A stretch of 64,000 bases of DNA, taken from positions 3,224,001 to 3,288,000 of the forward strand of contig OZ245030.1 in assembly GCA_965223985.1 (NCBI GenBank), read 5' to 3'. The notes below the pieces were generated by a model that was given only the letters and a program-made list of their open reading frames with translations, was not told the DNA's origin and ran no database searches. The position numbers and the translations under genes were made by a program. The DNA is from JAPPKS01 sp963667895. GTDB taxonomy: Bacteria > Poribacteria > WGA-4E > PCPOR2b. Below, piece by piece: positions 16,689 through 26,887 of the stretch (positions within the stretch are counted from its first letter, which is position 1; each line of letters begins with the position of its first letter).

Positions 16689-19556
16689 ATGTTCCAGATA
16701 GATAATCCTCTCTTTTTCTTACTCGTAATTATTATCCCGCTTGTCCTAGTAATCAACCGCTACACACGGATTGAAGCGGCGCGATGGCGGCGATTAACTC
16801 TACTTGTGCTTCGAATCGGCGCATTGGTGTGCCTAATTCTTGCGGCTGTCGGTTTGCAACAGAAGAGGCGATCAGACATACTCTCTGTGACGTTTCTCCT
16901 CGACGTATCTGACAGCCTTCCACATTCACAGCAAGTGGAGGGGATTGCGCGGGTGAACGCTGCCATTGATGCGTTGAACCCTACAGATGAGTTTAGCGTG
17001 GTTCAATTTGCATCGCAAGCTTCAATCGGTTTGCCGATGCAACCTCGGTTGACTGCACCTGCTTTAACGCCGGAGATTCTATCGGATTCTGGTATCGACC
17101 GTGACGGAACCAATATTGCGAGCGCGATTCAACTGGGCATGGTAAACCTCCCGGAAGACCGACAAACCCGACTCGTCTTACTCAGTGATGGGTTGCAGAA
17201 CCTCAATGACGCCGGGAAAATATTGGATTTGGTAGAGGCGAGTGGGACAGAAGTTTTCACAATTCCACTGGAATCTAAACGCGAACATGAAGTCTGGGTG
17301 CGGGACTTACAACTTCCATCACAAGCCCGATCCGGAGAATTTTTTCCGCTCCGTGCGATTGTCGAAAGCACAGCAGACACCCAAGTTACGGCGCGGCTGT
17401 ATCGCAACAACGTCCCTGTTTCACCAGCGCAAGTAGTTCAGCTGGAAGCCGGCAAACAGGTTATTGATAATTTTTTGCCACAGCGCATCATGGAGACACT
17501 GAATCATGAGTATCGTGTCGACATCTCTGCGCCCAGTGATTCAATTTCTGAAAACAACACTGCTTACGGTCTTATTCGTGTTCGCGGGCACCCGCGTGTC
17601 CTGTACGTGGAAGGTGATTCAGAATTTTCAGCCACACTGGCGACTACCCTTGCAAACGATCATTTGTCCGTCGAAGTCATCTCGCCATCCGAGGTTCCGA
17701 CCGACTTAGCTCTGTTGCAAAGCTATGACACAATCATATTGAGCAATGTTTCGACGGATGAACTTTCCCAATCACATATGGTTTTAATCGAAAGCTACGT
17801 GCGTGATTTGGGGAAGGGACTGGTCGTAATCGGAGGCGATCGCGCTTTCGGCAGAGGCGGTTATCACGACACGCCACTTGAGCGCGTACTGCCCGTGGAT
17901 ATGACACCTAAGCAGCGAAAGGAGTCTGTTGCGCTTATGCTCGTGGTTGATGCCTCCGGCAGCATGGAAGACTACGTCGGTGCTGATCAGAAAATTCAGT
18001 TGGCTATTGAAGGGGTTCGCGCTGCCGTTCGTGTGCTTGATGAAGCGGACCGCGTTGGGTTAATCGGGTTCGCGGCAAAACCACCGATTAAGATGGTTAT
18101 CTCCCCTACGGATGATCACGAACTAATCAGCCGCGAGGTTGGGAAGCTATACCCTGGCGGTGGTACGAGAATGTACCCCGCGCTTGAAAGGGCGCATCAG
18201 ATTCTCAAAGGAATTGATGCGAAGCAGAAACACATCATCCTGTTGTCGGACGGCAAATCGGACGGAGATTTTATCCCCTTAGCTAGACAGATTGCCGCAG
18301 ATCAGATTGCTGTAACTACAATCGCCATTGGAGATGCCGCTGCACAATCGCTAATGGAATCAATTGCTAGAGAGGGGCAGGGAAATTACAAGTACGTGCG
18401 AAACGTGGGTCAATTGCCGAAGGTATTCGTAAACGCAGTGAGACAGACGCAGGAATACACGATGCAGGAGCCGTTTCAACCCATTATCAGCGAGGGGGGA
18501 AGCCCGATCTTAGCGGATATTGATCGGCTTCCGAAGCTTTACGGCTACATTGCGGCGTCGGAAAAGGAGCAGGCGCAGGTTTACATCCGTTCTCATGAAG
18601 AACACCCGATTCTCGCTGCGTGGAGTTACGGTCTCGGCAGAACTGCCGCGTTTACATCCGATGTCAAGCCTGGTTGGGGAGCAGACTGGATTGAGTGGGA
18701 AAATTTTGGTAAGTTTTGGGGTCAAGTGGTCAATTGGGTGTTGCCGCCCATAGATGGAAGCGGCGAGTTCGATCTCCACGTTACTCATCGCGACGGTAGG
18801 GGGCAGATTGTGATTGATGACTTCGACATAACTCGCGCGGTCCGGCATCGAGAAGGAGGAATTGGGGATAAGGTTAGTAATACAGAAGGGTTTGGCGCGC
18901 GCGTTGCTCGACCAGGCGGCGGCGGAGAATCGATTGACTTTGAACGTGTTACGCCGGCACGGTACGAAGGGAGTTTCCCGATTCGAGAGCTTGGTGCCTA
19001 CCACCTGACAGTGCAGGAAAAACAAAACGGGGAAATTAAAAGTTCACGGGACGCAAGCCTTGTCGTTTCGTACGCTGCGGAATACGCCGAGTTCAAGACC
19101 AATCGGCAGTTGCTAGCTGAAATTTCCAAGCGAACCGACGGAATCTACGAACCGTCGGCGGACGAGATTGCGCAACATTCTGGAAAAGGAATAGAGCGCC
19201 TGAAGCCGCTCTCAGGCGTTATGCTAGTAGCGAGCGTTTTGTTATTTGTCCTCGAGATGATGCTTCGACGCTTAACAATTGCAAGCGGTTACATATCTGA
19301 ACTTCGGGCGCAGTTGTGTATATTCCACCGGCGTGAGCACGATGCGTCATCGCCCGCGCTCGCCCGTTTGAGCCAGACAAAGTCTGTTCTTCGACAGTCA
19401 GTTCGAACAGCAGCAAGTCAGCAGGGACTGGTTCGGGAAGATGCTAGTTCAACGCGTCAAGCATATGCGGACGTGCGCGTGCAGCCACAGATTGAAGTTG
19501 GAACAGGACGTTTGCTGGCAGTCAAAAGACGTGCCAGATCGGGAAGATTAATTTAA
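16689..19556 (+). CDS. Membrane protein with two VWA domains around a GATase-like domain
   Basis: A 955-residue protein. The start at 16689 gives an N terminus with two hydrophobic helices (residues about 5-25 and 38-58), as in BatA-like proteins; no clear ribosome binding site is visible, and a TTG 33 bases upstream is possible. Residues about 65-220 are a VWA domain with the metal-site motif DVSDS. Residues about 300-410 resemble a class I glutamine-amidotransferase fold (VLYVEGD, VVIGGDRAFGRGGY) without an obvious catalytic triad. Residues about 415-590 are a second VWA domain with DASGS, GGGT and LSDGKSDG. A final helix lies near residue 845, followed by a long basic tail. Related proteins are common in Planctomycetes and similar phyla; function unknown. 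Confidence 0.75.
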   Translation: MFQIDNPLFFLLVIIIPLVLVINRYTRIEAARWRRLTLLVLRIGALVCLILAAVGLQQKRRSDILSVTFLLDVSDSLPHSQQVEGIARVNAAIDALNPTDEFSVVQFASQASIGLPMQPRLTAPALTPEILSDSGIDRDGTNIASAIQLGMVNLPEDRQTRLVLLSDGLQNLNDAGKILDLVEASGTEVFTIPLESKREHEVWVRDLQLPSQARSGEFFPLRAIVESTADTQVTARLYRNNVPVSPAQVVQLEAGKQVIDNFLPQRIMETLNHEYRVDISAPSDSISENNTAYGLIRVRGHPRVLYVEGDSEFSATLATTLANDHLSVEVISPSEVPTDLALLQSYDTIILSNVSTDELSQSHMVLIESYVRDLGKGLVVIGGDRAFGRGGYHDTPLERVLPVDMTPKQRKESVALMLVVDASGSMEDYVGADQKIQLAIEGVRAAVRVLDEADRVGLIGFAAKPPIKMVISPTDDHELISREVGKLYPGGGTRMYPALERAHQILKGIDAKQKHIILLSDGKSDGDFIPLARQIAADQIAVTTIAIGDAAAQSLMESIAREGQGNYKYVRNVGQLPKVFVNAVRQTQEYTMQEPFQPIISEGGSPILADIDRLPKLYGYIAASEKEQAQVYIRSHEEHPILAAWSYGLGRTAAFTSDVKPGWGADWIEWENFGKFWGQVVNWVLPPIDGSGEFDLHVTHRDGRGQIVIDDFDITRAVRHREGGIGDKVSNTEGFGARVARPGGGGESIDFERVTPARYEGSFPIRELGAYHLTVQEKQNGEIKSSRDASLVVSYAAEYAEFKTNRQLLAEISKRTDGIYEPSADEIAQHSGKGIERLKPLSGVMLVASVLLFVLEMMLRRLTIASGYISELRAQLCIFHRREHDASSPALARLSQTKSVLRQSVRTAASQQGLVREDASSTRQAYADVRVQPQIEVGTGRLLAVKRRARSGRLI

Positions 19557-19623
19557 CATGTTTGTCCCCAACTTCGATAACTTGGATGAGGAAGTATAAA
19601 CTCTTTGCATTCAAAAACTTGTC

Positions 19624-21027
19624 ATGTCAGATTGTTTTGTTCAACGTGTATACCGCTTTATCTTAGAACACCACATGGTTCAACCGGAGGAAACTGTACT
19701 TGCGGGTGTATCGGGCGGGGTAGATTCACTCGCTCTTTTTCATTGCTTATACGCATTACGGCATCAACTCAATTGTTCTATCCATGTCGCACATTTAGAC
19801 CATGGCATTCGTCCAGATTCGGCTGCGGATGCCGAGTTTGTCCGTGAACAGTCCCACCAACTGGATTTGCCGATCTCCATCGAAAGGATTGACGTGCCGC
19901 AACTGATGAGGCATCACAAACTCTCCGCGGAGACGGCATCTCGAAACGCACGGTATAATTTTTATGAACACGTTTCTGAGCGGATTGGTGCAACGAAGAT
20001 TGCCTTGGGACATCATCGCGATGATCAGGCAGAAACCGTTCTGATGCACTTGTTGCGCGGCGCGGGATCGATTGGATTAAAAGGCATCCTGCCGGTTAGA
20101 GACGGAAAATTCATCCGCCCCCTGCTTAATTTCTCACGGCGGGAGATTGAAGGGTTCATAACGGAACTCGGCTTGCAACCGCGGAAGGATTCGACAAACC
20201 GTGAATCTAATTGCCTTCGGAATCGCATCCGTTTAGAGTTGATTCCATTGTTAGAACAGTCGTACAATCCGAATCTCAAAAATACATTAAACCATACTGC
20301 TGAGCTGCTGCGCGTCGAGTCAGACTACTTGGAGGGGATTGCTCGTGAAGCTTTTGAAGCATGTCGCGAGAAATCCAATCTGACTGATGTGGTCGTGTTG
20401 AATCGTCACGCCTTCCTCCAAAATCATGTTGCCGTGCGTCAACGCATCTTGCGTTGCGCCATCGTGGAAATATATGGTGAGATGAGGAGTTTCTATTTTA
20501 ATCACTTTGCGGGGATGTTAAAATTGGTAGAGGGGGAATCGCCCAACGCATCGTTGAATTTACCCGACAATCTGCTGCTACAACGCGCATATAATCAGTT
20601 AATTTTTCACAAATCAGTAGCTGTTCCTGCCAAGTTTGAATACGAGATTGCTGCTCCGGGAATTACGAACCTTCCATTGTTAAACGCACGTCTGGTTGTT
20701 AAGATCGAGGCGCCGCAACCCGCGAAGTTGCCTGATGGCAGATTTGAAGCGGTTTTCGATTCTCTCCAATTTCCACTTAAACTCCGCAACCGGCGGGATG
20801 GCGATCGATTTCAACCATTTGGGATGAGAGGCAGAAAAAAGGTTAAAGATTTCCTCATTGATTCGAAAGTTTCTCGCCATGAACGAGAACGAGTTCCAAT
20901 TCTCGTGAGTGGTGATGAAATCGCGTGGGTTGTAGGATATCGGACGAGTGAGCGGTTCAAGGTTGGGGCGGAGACAAAGCGTTACCTCTATCTGGCTTAT
21001 GTGTCTGATGAAGGGGACGCAGTTTAA
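19624..21027 (+). CDS. tilS: tRNA(Ile)-lysidine synthase TilS
   Basis: A 467-residue enzyme that converts C34 of the CAU-anticodon isoleucine tRNA to lysidine using ATP. The N-type PP-loop motif SGGVDSLALF is near residue 33, followed by the family signatures HLDHGIRPDS and LGHHRDDQAETVLM..LRGAG. The C-terminal domains end with the typical GDRFQPFGMRGRKKVKDFLID and GYRTSERFKV segments. Length fits the three-domain form. It is essential in most bacteria. It lies upstream of hpt, a widespread neighbour. Confidence 0.96.
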   Translation: MSDCFVQRVYRFILEHHMVQPEETVLAGVSGGVDSLALFHCLYALRHQLNCSIHVAHLDHGIRPDSAADAEFVREQSHQLDLPISIERIDVPQLMRHHKLSAETASRNARYNFYEHVSERIGATKIALGHHRDDQAETVLMHLLRGAGSIGLKGILPVRDGKFIRPLLNFSRREIEGFITELGLQPRKDSTNRESNCLRNRIRLELIPLLEQSYNPNLKNTLNHTAELLRVESDYLEGIAREAFEACREKSNLTDVVVLNRHAFLQNHVAVRQRILRCAIVEIYGEMRSFYFNHFAGMLKLVEGESPNASLNLPDNLLLQRAYNQLIFHKSVAVPAKFEYEIAAPGITNLPLLNARLVVKIEAPQPAKLPDGRFEAVFDSLQFPLKLRNRRDGDRFQPFGMRGRKKVKDFLIDSKVSRHERERVPILVSGDEIAWVVGYRTSERFKVGAETKRYLYLAYVSDEGDAV

Positions 21028-21186
21028 GTAGGTGTCTGCGCACCCTGGACGAGACATTGTCAATTGCCGTTCTTGCTTCAATGACAATGCGGATTGTGAT
21101 TGCTGGTTTTCCTGTTTCGATTCAATACTGCTATGCAAAGGTTTCAGAATGACCACATCAACAGCACACAAGGATAGCTAACAGCG

Positions 21187-21717
21187 ATGAAATCCCAGAC
21201 TCACTCGATTCTAATTGCGGAATCACAGATTCGACGGAGGGTCCGTGACTTAGGGAGGCAAATCTCCAAAGATTACATAAACTGCGATCTTGTACTTCTC
21301 GGCGTACTCAAAGGCTGCGTCGTGTTCCTGACAGACCTCATGCGCGCGATGTCTATCCCGATGCGCTGTGAATTTGTCCAAATTGCGAGTTATGGTGCTG
21401 GAAGTGTGTCGTCGGGTAATGTTCAAGTCATCCACGGCATAAAGGGAGATCTTCGCTCCGCAGATGTACTCGTTGTGGAGGACATCGTTGATACCGGACA
21501 CTCCTTGAACTTTCTTATGGACTATGTTAGTACGCTGCAACCTGCGAGTGTGAAGGTGTGTAGTTTACTCAATAAACCTGGACGGCGGGCGGTTCCAACT
21601 TCAATCGACTATGTCGGTTTTGAGATTGATGATGATTTTGTAATCGGATACGGTTTGGATTACCATCAGCAATATCGTAATCTTCCGTATATTGCCGTGT
21701 TGAATCATCCAGCATAA
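21187..21717 (+). CDS. hpt: Hypoxanthine phosphoribosyltransferase
   Basis: A 176-residue purine salvage enzyme that makes IMP or GMP from hypoxanthine or guanine and PRPP. The PRPP-binding motif VLVVEDIVDTGHSL lies near residue 97. The early LLGVLKGCVVFLTDLMRA and the ending DDDFVIGYGLDYHQQYRNLP are diagnostic for Hpt. It lies about 160 bases after tilS, an order seen across bacteria; ftsH, which often follows, is not here. Confidence 0.96.
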   Translation: MKSQTHSILIAESQIRRRVRDLGRQISKDYINCDLVLLGVLKGCVVFLTDLMRAMSIPMRCEFVQIASYGAGSVSSGNVQVIHGIKGDLRSADVLVVEDIVDTGHSLNFLMDYVSTLQPASVKVCSLLNKPGRRAVPTSIDYVGFEIDDDFVIGYGLDYHQQYRNLPYIAVLNHPA

Positions 21718-21797
21718 AGTGTCCAGACTGCGTATTGTCAGCCATATCGTTGACGGTTACAGGGTCGTGAACTAGTCGCAATCGGAGCCGTTTTTCG

Positions 21798-21826
21798 TTG
21801 ACAGTTTATGAACCTGCTGATAATAT
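21798..21826 (+). promoter_or_regulatory. Probable promoter of the dihaem cytochrome c gene
   Basis: TTGACA (21798-21803), 17 bases, TAATAT (21821-21826). The -35 box is perfect and the -10 box is weak. It sits about 55 bases before the chosen start at 21880. Confidence 0.55.
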
Positions 21827-21879
21827 ATTGACCGGTGAGTTGTTTTCATACACTTCCAATTCATCAAAAGGAGATGCTT

Positions 21880-22650
21880 ATGCGTAAAGTTGTTGGTGTT
21901 GGCATAATTTCAATCTTGATTCTCTCGCTCGTAACGTGGGCAAACGCGGAAATGTCCGAAAAAGCCAGATTGGGCCGTGAACTCTTCTATGATCCATCCT
22001 TCGGCGGAACGCTCGAACCCCAAAAAATTAGCGGACTCGCTTGTGCAAACTGCCACGCTGATTTTGATGAAGATACGAATCCTGACGGCAAAATACGGGC
22101 GGGACACAGCATCATTGGCGTGCCACAACGCGGTGAGGCAAAAGGCGGTATGATTAAAGGCGATATGTTTAGGCGCGCTGCCGGTGGCGGAGGGTTCTGT
22201 TATCAGCATTTCTTACAGCGCATCCCCAGCGACAAGGTAGACCCAACTGCCATCCCAGAAGAACAAGCAGAAGCCTTGATGGCTTATTTTGAGCATGTTT
22301 CCGGAGATAACAAGGGCCCCCAATTCGAGATGCAAATGCTTGATAAAGAAGCAGCGGCGGCGGCGGCTGAAAAGATTCTCGCGATGAAGGGTGACCCGAA
22401 GAAGGGCTGGGTACTTTTCAGCAGAGCCTGTAACGATTGCCATCCAACGGCTAAAAAATCCGGAATCGGCACGCAACTTGTCCGAAAAAGACCACCTTCG
22501 AACATGAAAAAATGGCAGCACAACACCGCCGCTAAGGTTCGCGGCGGCGGCTATGTTATGCCATTCTACGCTGAAGATCGATTGTCCGATCAAGACATTT
22601 CTGACATCGTTGCGTTTCTCCGAAAATTAGTCACTGAAAAGAAGAGATAA
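21880..22650 (+). CDS. Periplasmic dihaem c-type cytochrome
   Basis: A 256-residue exported protein. The ATG at 21880 has AAAGGAG six bases upstream and yields a signal peptide (MRKVVGVGIISILILS, cleavage near NAEMSE). Two haem-binding motifs are visible, CANCH near residue 50 and CNDCH near residue 187; axial methionines could be those in the GGMIKGDMF or YVMPFYAEDRLS segments. The second half ends with DQDISDIVAFLRKL, typical of class I cytochrome c. The first half (LGRELFYDPSFGG) resembles the start of MauG/peroxidase-type dihaem proteins, but the overall length is shorter. It is likely an electron carrier; partner unknown. Confidence 0.8.
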   Translation: MRKVVGVGIISILILSLVTWANAEMSEKARLGRELFYDPSFGGTLEPQKISGLACANCHADFDEDTNPDGKIRAGHSIIGVPQRGEAKGGMIKGDMFRRAAGGGGFCYQHFLQRIPSDKVDPTAIPEEQAEALMAYFEHVSGDNKGPQFEMQMLDKEAAAAAAEKILAMKGDPKKGWVLFSRACNDCHPTAKKSGIGTQLVRKRPPSNMKKWQHNTAAKVRGGGYVMPFYAEDRLSDQDISDIVAFLRKLVTEKKR

Positions 22651-22874
22651 ACACAGTAGTCCGTTTCGCTATGTGGTGTTCTACGATGTGAGGTTCACTT
22701 AGATGTGGCGATGATGATAGTTCTCGGCTAAGCAGACCTGGAAATCTGCTAAGTTCCCACCCGTTTTTTTCCCCCGCGATTCAAGATAGGAACAGCTAGG
22801 GCTAGCAGGACTATGCAGCTGCATCCTTGCCAACTCCATAGGCTGTGGAAAATGGTTTCACTGTTGTCACCGGT

Positions 22875-23801
22875 TCAATAGCCAAGCAGATTGATGCCTT
22901 CCTGATAGGTTTGAGCGGATGTGTGCAACGCCTGAAGTTCGTCGTCAGTCAGTTCAATTTCAATGATTTCCTCAACGCCGCCTGCACCTAATTTAATTGG
23001 AACACCGATATACAGGTCGTTGATACCGTATTGCCCGGTGAGGTGAGTCGAGCAAGCGAGGATGCGCTTTTTGTCTCGGATAATCGCCTCTGCCATTTGG
23101 GCGAGGGACGCGCCAGCCGCATAGTAGCCGCTCGTTTTGAGGAGCTGGACCACCTCAGCGCCGCCATCGCGCGTCCGTTGCGCAAGGGCTTCAATCCGAT
23201 CTGCAGACATGAGCTCAGTGATTGGAATGCCCGCAACCGTTGTATAACGTGGCAGTGGTACCATTGTGTCGCCATGTCCTCCCAGTACAAATCCAGAAAC
23301 ATCTTCGACAGAAACGCCAAGTTCGATCGAGATGAAATAGTGAAATCGTGCTGAATCAAGCACGCCCGCCTGTCCGACGACACGGTTGGATGGGAAGCCG
23401 GAAACCTTCCACGCATGATAAGTCATGATGTCCAATGGGTTCGTCAATATTATGATGGTGCAGTTGGGGGAATGCTTCACCGCGTTTTCCGTCGCGGTTT
23501 TAACGATGTTGGCGTTAATATGCAAAAGATCTTCGCGGCTCATCCCTGGCTTACGAGGCGATCCAGAGGTGATGATGACGAGATCTGATCCTGCGGTCGG
23601 TTCATAATCCAACGATCCCGTTACATTGGCATCAAAATTTTCAACAGGAGCGGCTTCTGCTATGTCCAAGCCTTTTCCCTGTGGAATTCCGTCAACGATA
23701 TCGACCATGACGACATCGCCAAGCTCCTTCTGAGCGATGAGAAATGCTGCTGTCGCTCCAACATTTCCAGCGCCTATGACACTAATTTTTTTTCTAGACA
23801 T
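22875..23801 (-). CDS. mdh: Malate dehydrogenase (LDH-like type)
   Basis: A 308-residue NAD-dependent enzyme of the TCA cycle. The start at 23801 follows a perfect AGGAGG and gives MSRKKISVIGAGNVGATAAF, the nucleotide-binding GxGxxG motif. The active-site arginines lie in the SPRKPGMSREDLL loop, and the catalytic histidine is in GGHGDTMVPL. The SPRKPGM loop, rather than the LDH version with Gln, indicates malate rather than lactate. It is the last of three minus-strand genes for TCA enzymes, each separated by 70-190 bases. Confidence 0.95.
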   Translation of the reverse strand: MSRKKISVIGAGNVGATAAFLIAQKELGDVVMVDIVDGIPQGKGLDIAEAAPVENFDANVTGSLDYEPTAGSDLVIITSGSPRKPGMSREDLLHINANIVKTATENAVKHSPNCTIIILTNPLDIMTYHAWKVSGFPSNRVVGQAGVLDSARFHYFISIELGVSVEDVSGFVLGGHGDTMVPLPRYTTVAGIPITELMSADRIEALAQRTRDGGAEVVQLLKTSGYYAAGASLAQMAEAIIRDKKRILACSTHLTGQYGINDLYIGVPIKLGAGGVEEIIEIELTDDELQALHTSAQTYQEGINLLGY

Positions 23802-23986
23802 TTGTTCCTCCTCTATTCTGAGGCATGCCATACTGACCACCTATCCATCAGAATTCAATCAGACGATAGACCTTTGGTACGCTGTCAGATAGTTTAATAC
23901 TGTTGTGATATTCTAACGGTCGGATGGACACCCGTGTCTCGATAATCGGGTCAAGGACGCGCTTTCTACAAATATTGTCGATTGTA

Positions 23987-25237
23987 CTAATTCGATAAAT
24001 TCTCGATTATGGCGGATGCAAACGCAGACGTGCGAATTGATGTTGCCCCTTCCATCAAACGAGCGAGGTCATAAGTCACGCGTTTTTGGATGATTGTCTT
24101 TGCAGTCCCCTGAGTAACGAGATCTGCAGCTTCGTGCCAACCGATGTGCTCAAGCATCATCACTGCGGAGAGGATGAGTGAAGTCGGATTCACGACATCT
24201 TTATCCGTGTATTTGGGTGCAGTTCCGTGCGTAGCTTCAAAAAGCGCGGTCTCAGCACCGATATTGCCGCCCGGTGCCATACCAATGCCGCCAACTTGGG
24301 CTGCACAAGCATCAGAGAGGTAATCCCCATTCAGATTCGGCGCAGCAATGACATCGTATTCGTCTGTCCGCGTCAGAATCTGTTGTAGCATGCTATCCGC
24401 AATTCGATCTTTAATAACAACCCTTCCTTCAGGAGCTTGTCCGTTGTATTTGCTATAGACCTCATCTTCTGTGATTGTTTCATTCGTGAACTCTTCCCTA
24501 GCGACTTCATACCCCCAATCCCGAAAAGCACCTTCGGTGAATTTCATGATGTTACCTTTGTGAACAAAAGTGACGCTGCGGCGGTTGTTTTTGATTGCAA
24601 ATTTAATGGCTATTCGCGCCAAACGCTTCGTTCCGAAAATGCTAATCGGCTTAATTCCAATGCCTGAATCCGCACGGACCTCTGCGTGCATCTCCGTTCG
24701 GAGAAATTCAATCGCTTTGATTGCTTCCGGGGTTCCTTGTGCCCACTCAATCCCAGCGTAGACGTCTTCTGTGTTCTCACGAAAGATAACAACGTCCATT
24801 TTTTCAGGGTGAGTTACAGGTGCGGGAACACCTTGAAAATAGCGCACCGGGCGAACACACGCATACAAATCCAACTCTTGACGGAGCGTCACATTTAAAC
24901 TCCGATAACCACCGCCGACTGGTGTTGTGAGCGGTCCCTTCAAGGCAACTCGGAAAAACTCGATTGCTTTGAAGGTATCCATAGGCAACCATTCCCCGTA
25001 TTTCTCATTGGCAATCTCGCCAGCGTAAACATCAAACCATACTATCTGCCGATCGCCGCCGTAAGATACTTCCACGGCAGCATCAATGACCCGGCGTGTG
25101 GCTTTCATGATATCTCGACCAATGCCATCCCCTTCAATTACGGGGGTGATTGGAAAATTGGGTACGACGAACCTGCCATTTTTTTTTTCGATTCTCTCAC
25201 CTTCTGTCGGTGGTGTGAGTTTATCAAATTCGATCAC
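23987..25237 (-). CDS. icd: Isocitrate dehydrogenase (NADP type)
   Basis: A 416-residue enzyme that oxidises isocitrate to 2-oxoglutarate. The frame is open from a TTG at 25276, but CAGGAGGAAA directly precedes a GTG at 25237, which gives the usual Icd start (MIEFDKLTPPTEG). Family marks include ITPVIEGDGIGRDI, the VIFRENTEDVYAGIEW active-site region with the phosphorylation-type serine lost to a different loop, KFTEGAFRDWGYEVA and NLNGDYLSDACAAQVGGIG. It belongs with mdh and the citrate synthase homologue in one group. Confidence 0.95.
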   Translation of the reverse strand: MIEFDKLTPPTEGERIEKKNGRFVVPNFPITPVIEGDGIGRDIMKATRRVIDAAVEVSYGGDRQIVWFDVYAGEIANEKYGEWLPMDTFKAIEFFRVALKGPLTTPVGGGYRSLNVTLRQELDLYACVRPVRYFQGVPAPVTHPEKMDVVIFRENTEDVYAGIEWAQGTPEAIKAIEFLRTEMHAEVRADSGIGIKPISIFGTKRLARIAIKFAIKNNRRSVTFVHKGNIMKFTEGAFRDWGYEVAREEFTNETITEDEVYSKYNGQAPEGRVVIKDRIADSMLQQILTRTDEYDVIAAPNLNGDYLSDACAAQVGGIGMAPGGNIGAETALFEATHGTAPKYTDKDVVNPTSLILSAVMMLEHIGWHEAADLVTQGTAKTIIQKRVTYDLARLMEGATSIRTSAFASAIIENLSN

Positions 25238-25309
25238 TTTTCCTCCTGAGTGTATTGTGTTTATGAGCTCAGACAAATGTTGAACTGAAATAGTTCCCGT
25301 TTCACTATA

Positions 25310-26887
25310 TCATTGCGCCGCAAACGCATCGCGATGAGCAAGCCGGTTATGTATAGCGACAACCACGTCTGGCACAGTCGTGTCTTCGCCGCGTGCGGGA
25401 ATAACGCTAGGGTGAGGAGGGATGACGGGTCGAATAATTCTCTGTTGCAGTTGTTCTCTGGCATCCATAATCCACCCAAATCCTCTATATATGTAGGTGA
25501 GGAGCGTTCTGTCTTCCTCCTCAATTCCCATACCTTCTTGAACAGACCACCCGCCGAAATCGGTGTTTGGCGTTAAGCGGAGCGGCGGACTGTTTTCTCT
25601 TCCCGGCTTGATGACACCTTCAACGAAAGCGATTTGATAAATCCGTTGAACCAAATTTAGTCTTTCTCTCTGGTTAGCGTTCAGTTCAATCTCTCCGCTA
25701 TCTATAGCATGGAAAAAGGTTTCAAGGTAGATTGCAGCTCTTGGATCCTGTTGAATTTCGTTAGATCTACCGGCCGCAGCGATTTCTGGGTGGCCGAACG
25801 TAGGCAATCCACCGCCTAGCAGTCTGGTCTTGATGATTCCATCGCGTATTTCCGGGGGAGTTTGTTCAAGTTCGTTAATGAATTGGGTCATGTCGTGAAT
25901 TGCGCCGAAATGTCGGGCGCCATCAAGGGTTATATGGGCTGCGCTTAAAAAATCGGAAACATGCTCTGTATGTAACGTTGTAGCGTATCGGGCAACCATG
26001 TTGGATCCGGCAGAGCCGTGATGGGTTTGTATCAGTCCCATCTTCTCTAAGATTGCGCTTTCAGTGTCATTGGCATGATGACCGATTAGCAGGCTATAAG
26101 CCACTTGAAAAGCGGTTTTTCCTGTTTCTTCCTCATGTGATATGAAATCCTGCGTTTGTTGAGTGAGTCCTTGGCGAGTTAGATTGGTGTTCTGTCTCAG
26201 AAGACGACGCATATAGACAGACATCGCCGCTATGGCAACATTTTCCAAATGTGTGCCAATCATCTCTACCAGCAGTGCGTTGGGATGCCGCTCATCGTCC
26301 ACTCCCCGGTCCGGTATTTGGTTTTTCGTGTAATGTGCTTTCCGAAGCGTCGAAAAATGTTGAACGACCACCTCGGGACCTGAATTTGGAAATGTATTCA
26401 CGAAATCCGAAACCTGATTTATCAACGGACTCCGACCCGCAATACTATCTCGGATTATCCTAATCGATCTATAGAACTTCCGATCGATTAATGTTTGAAG
26501 CATCGCTTCTTCATCCAAACCATCCTCAGATTTCTCCGGTGTTCGACCGAACAATCCAACGAAAATTAGGTGGGCGGGGCTAATGCTCCCGGCAACAATT
26601 TCGCCTTCTTGAAGGACACCGCGAATTCCGAAGCTCCGTATATTCAATATCATTTCCGCACCATCGCAGTCAACAGGTGCTTGGTATAAAACCGGATTTG
26701 CGAACACCATCGTTGATTGCGGCATTGAGCTAAAATTCTTGAGACTCCCGCCTATATCTTGTTCGCCCAATTGTGCCGCCTTTTGCATCGCATCCGTCAC
26801 TGGAACATACGAAGAGGGTTTAGGATTCTCTGAAAGCACCCTCCGTATTGATGCCGCCGTTTTCGTCCATAACCTTTGTTCTGCCAT
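25310..26887 (-). CDS. Divergent citrate synthase homologue
   Basis: A 525-residue protein, longer than usual citrate synthases (about 430). The active-site elements can be placed: a His in THHGSAGSN (matching the DHE histidine), RHFGA in place of GxxHGGA with its His kept, and FGHPEI followed by QDPRAA, which keeps the Asp of the DPRA motif. The distances between the first two agree with the family to within about one residue. The usual GHRVY arginine is replaced by Pro, and Glu after the first His by Gly. The ATG at 26887 has AAGGAG upstream. Its place beside icd and mdh supports a TCA role, but altered substrate use is possible. Confidence 0.72.
   Translation of the reverse strand: MAEQRLWTKTAASIRRVLSENPKPSSYVPVTDAMQKAAQLGEQDIGGSLKNFSSMPQSTMVFANPVLYQAPVDCDGAEMILNIRSFGIRGVLQEGEIVAGSISPAHLIFVGLFGRTPEKSEDGLDEEAMLQTLIDRKFYRSIRIIRDSIAGRSPLINQVSDFVNTFPNSGPEVVVQHFSTLRKAHYTKNQIPDRGVDDERHPNALLVEMIGTHLENVAIAAMSVYMRRLLRQNTNLTRQGLTQQTQDFISHEEETGKTAFQVAYSLLIGHHANDTESAILEKMGLIQTHHGSAGSNMVARYATTLHTEHVSDFLSAAHITLDGARHFGAIHDMTQFINELEQTPPEIRDGIIKTRLLGGGLPTFGHPEIAAAGRSNEIQQDPRAAIYLETFFHAIDSGEIELNANQRERLNLVQRIYQIAFVEGVIKPGRENSPPLRLTPNTDFGGWSVQEGMGIEEEDRTLLTYIYRGFGWIMDAREQLQQRIIRPVIPPHPSVIPARGEDTTVPDVVVAIHNRLAHRDAFAAQ

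Noticed and set aside
22730..22770. Possible terminator after the cytochrome c gene
   Set aside because: A six-base stem (agcaga/tctgct) is too weak, and ten bases separate it from the T run.
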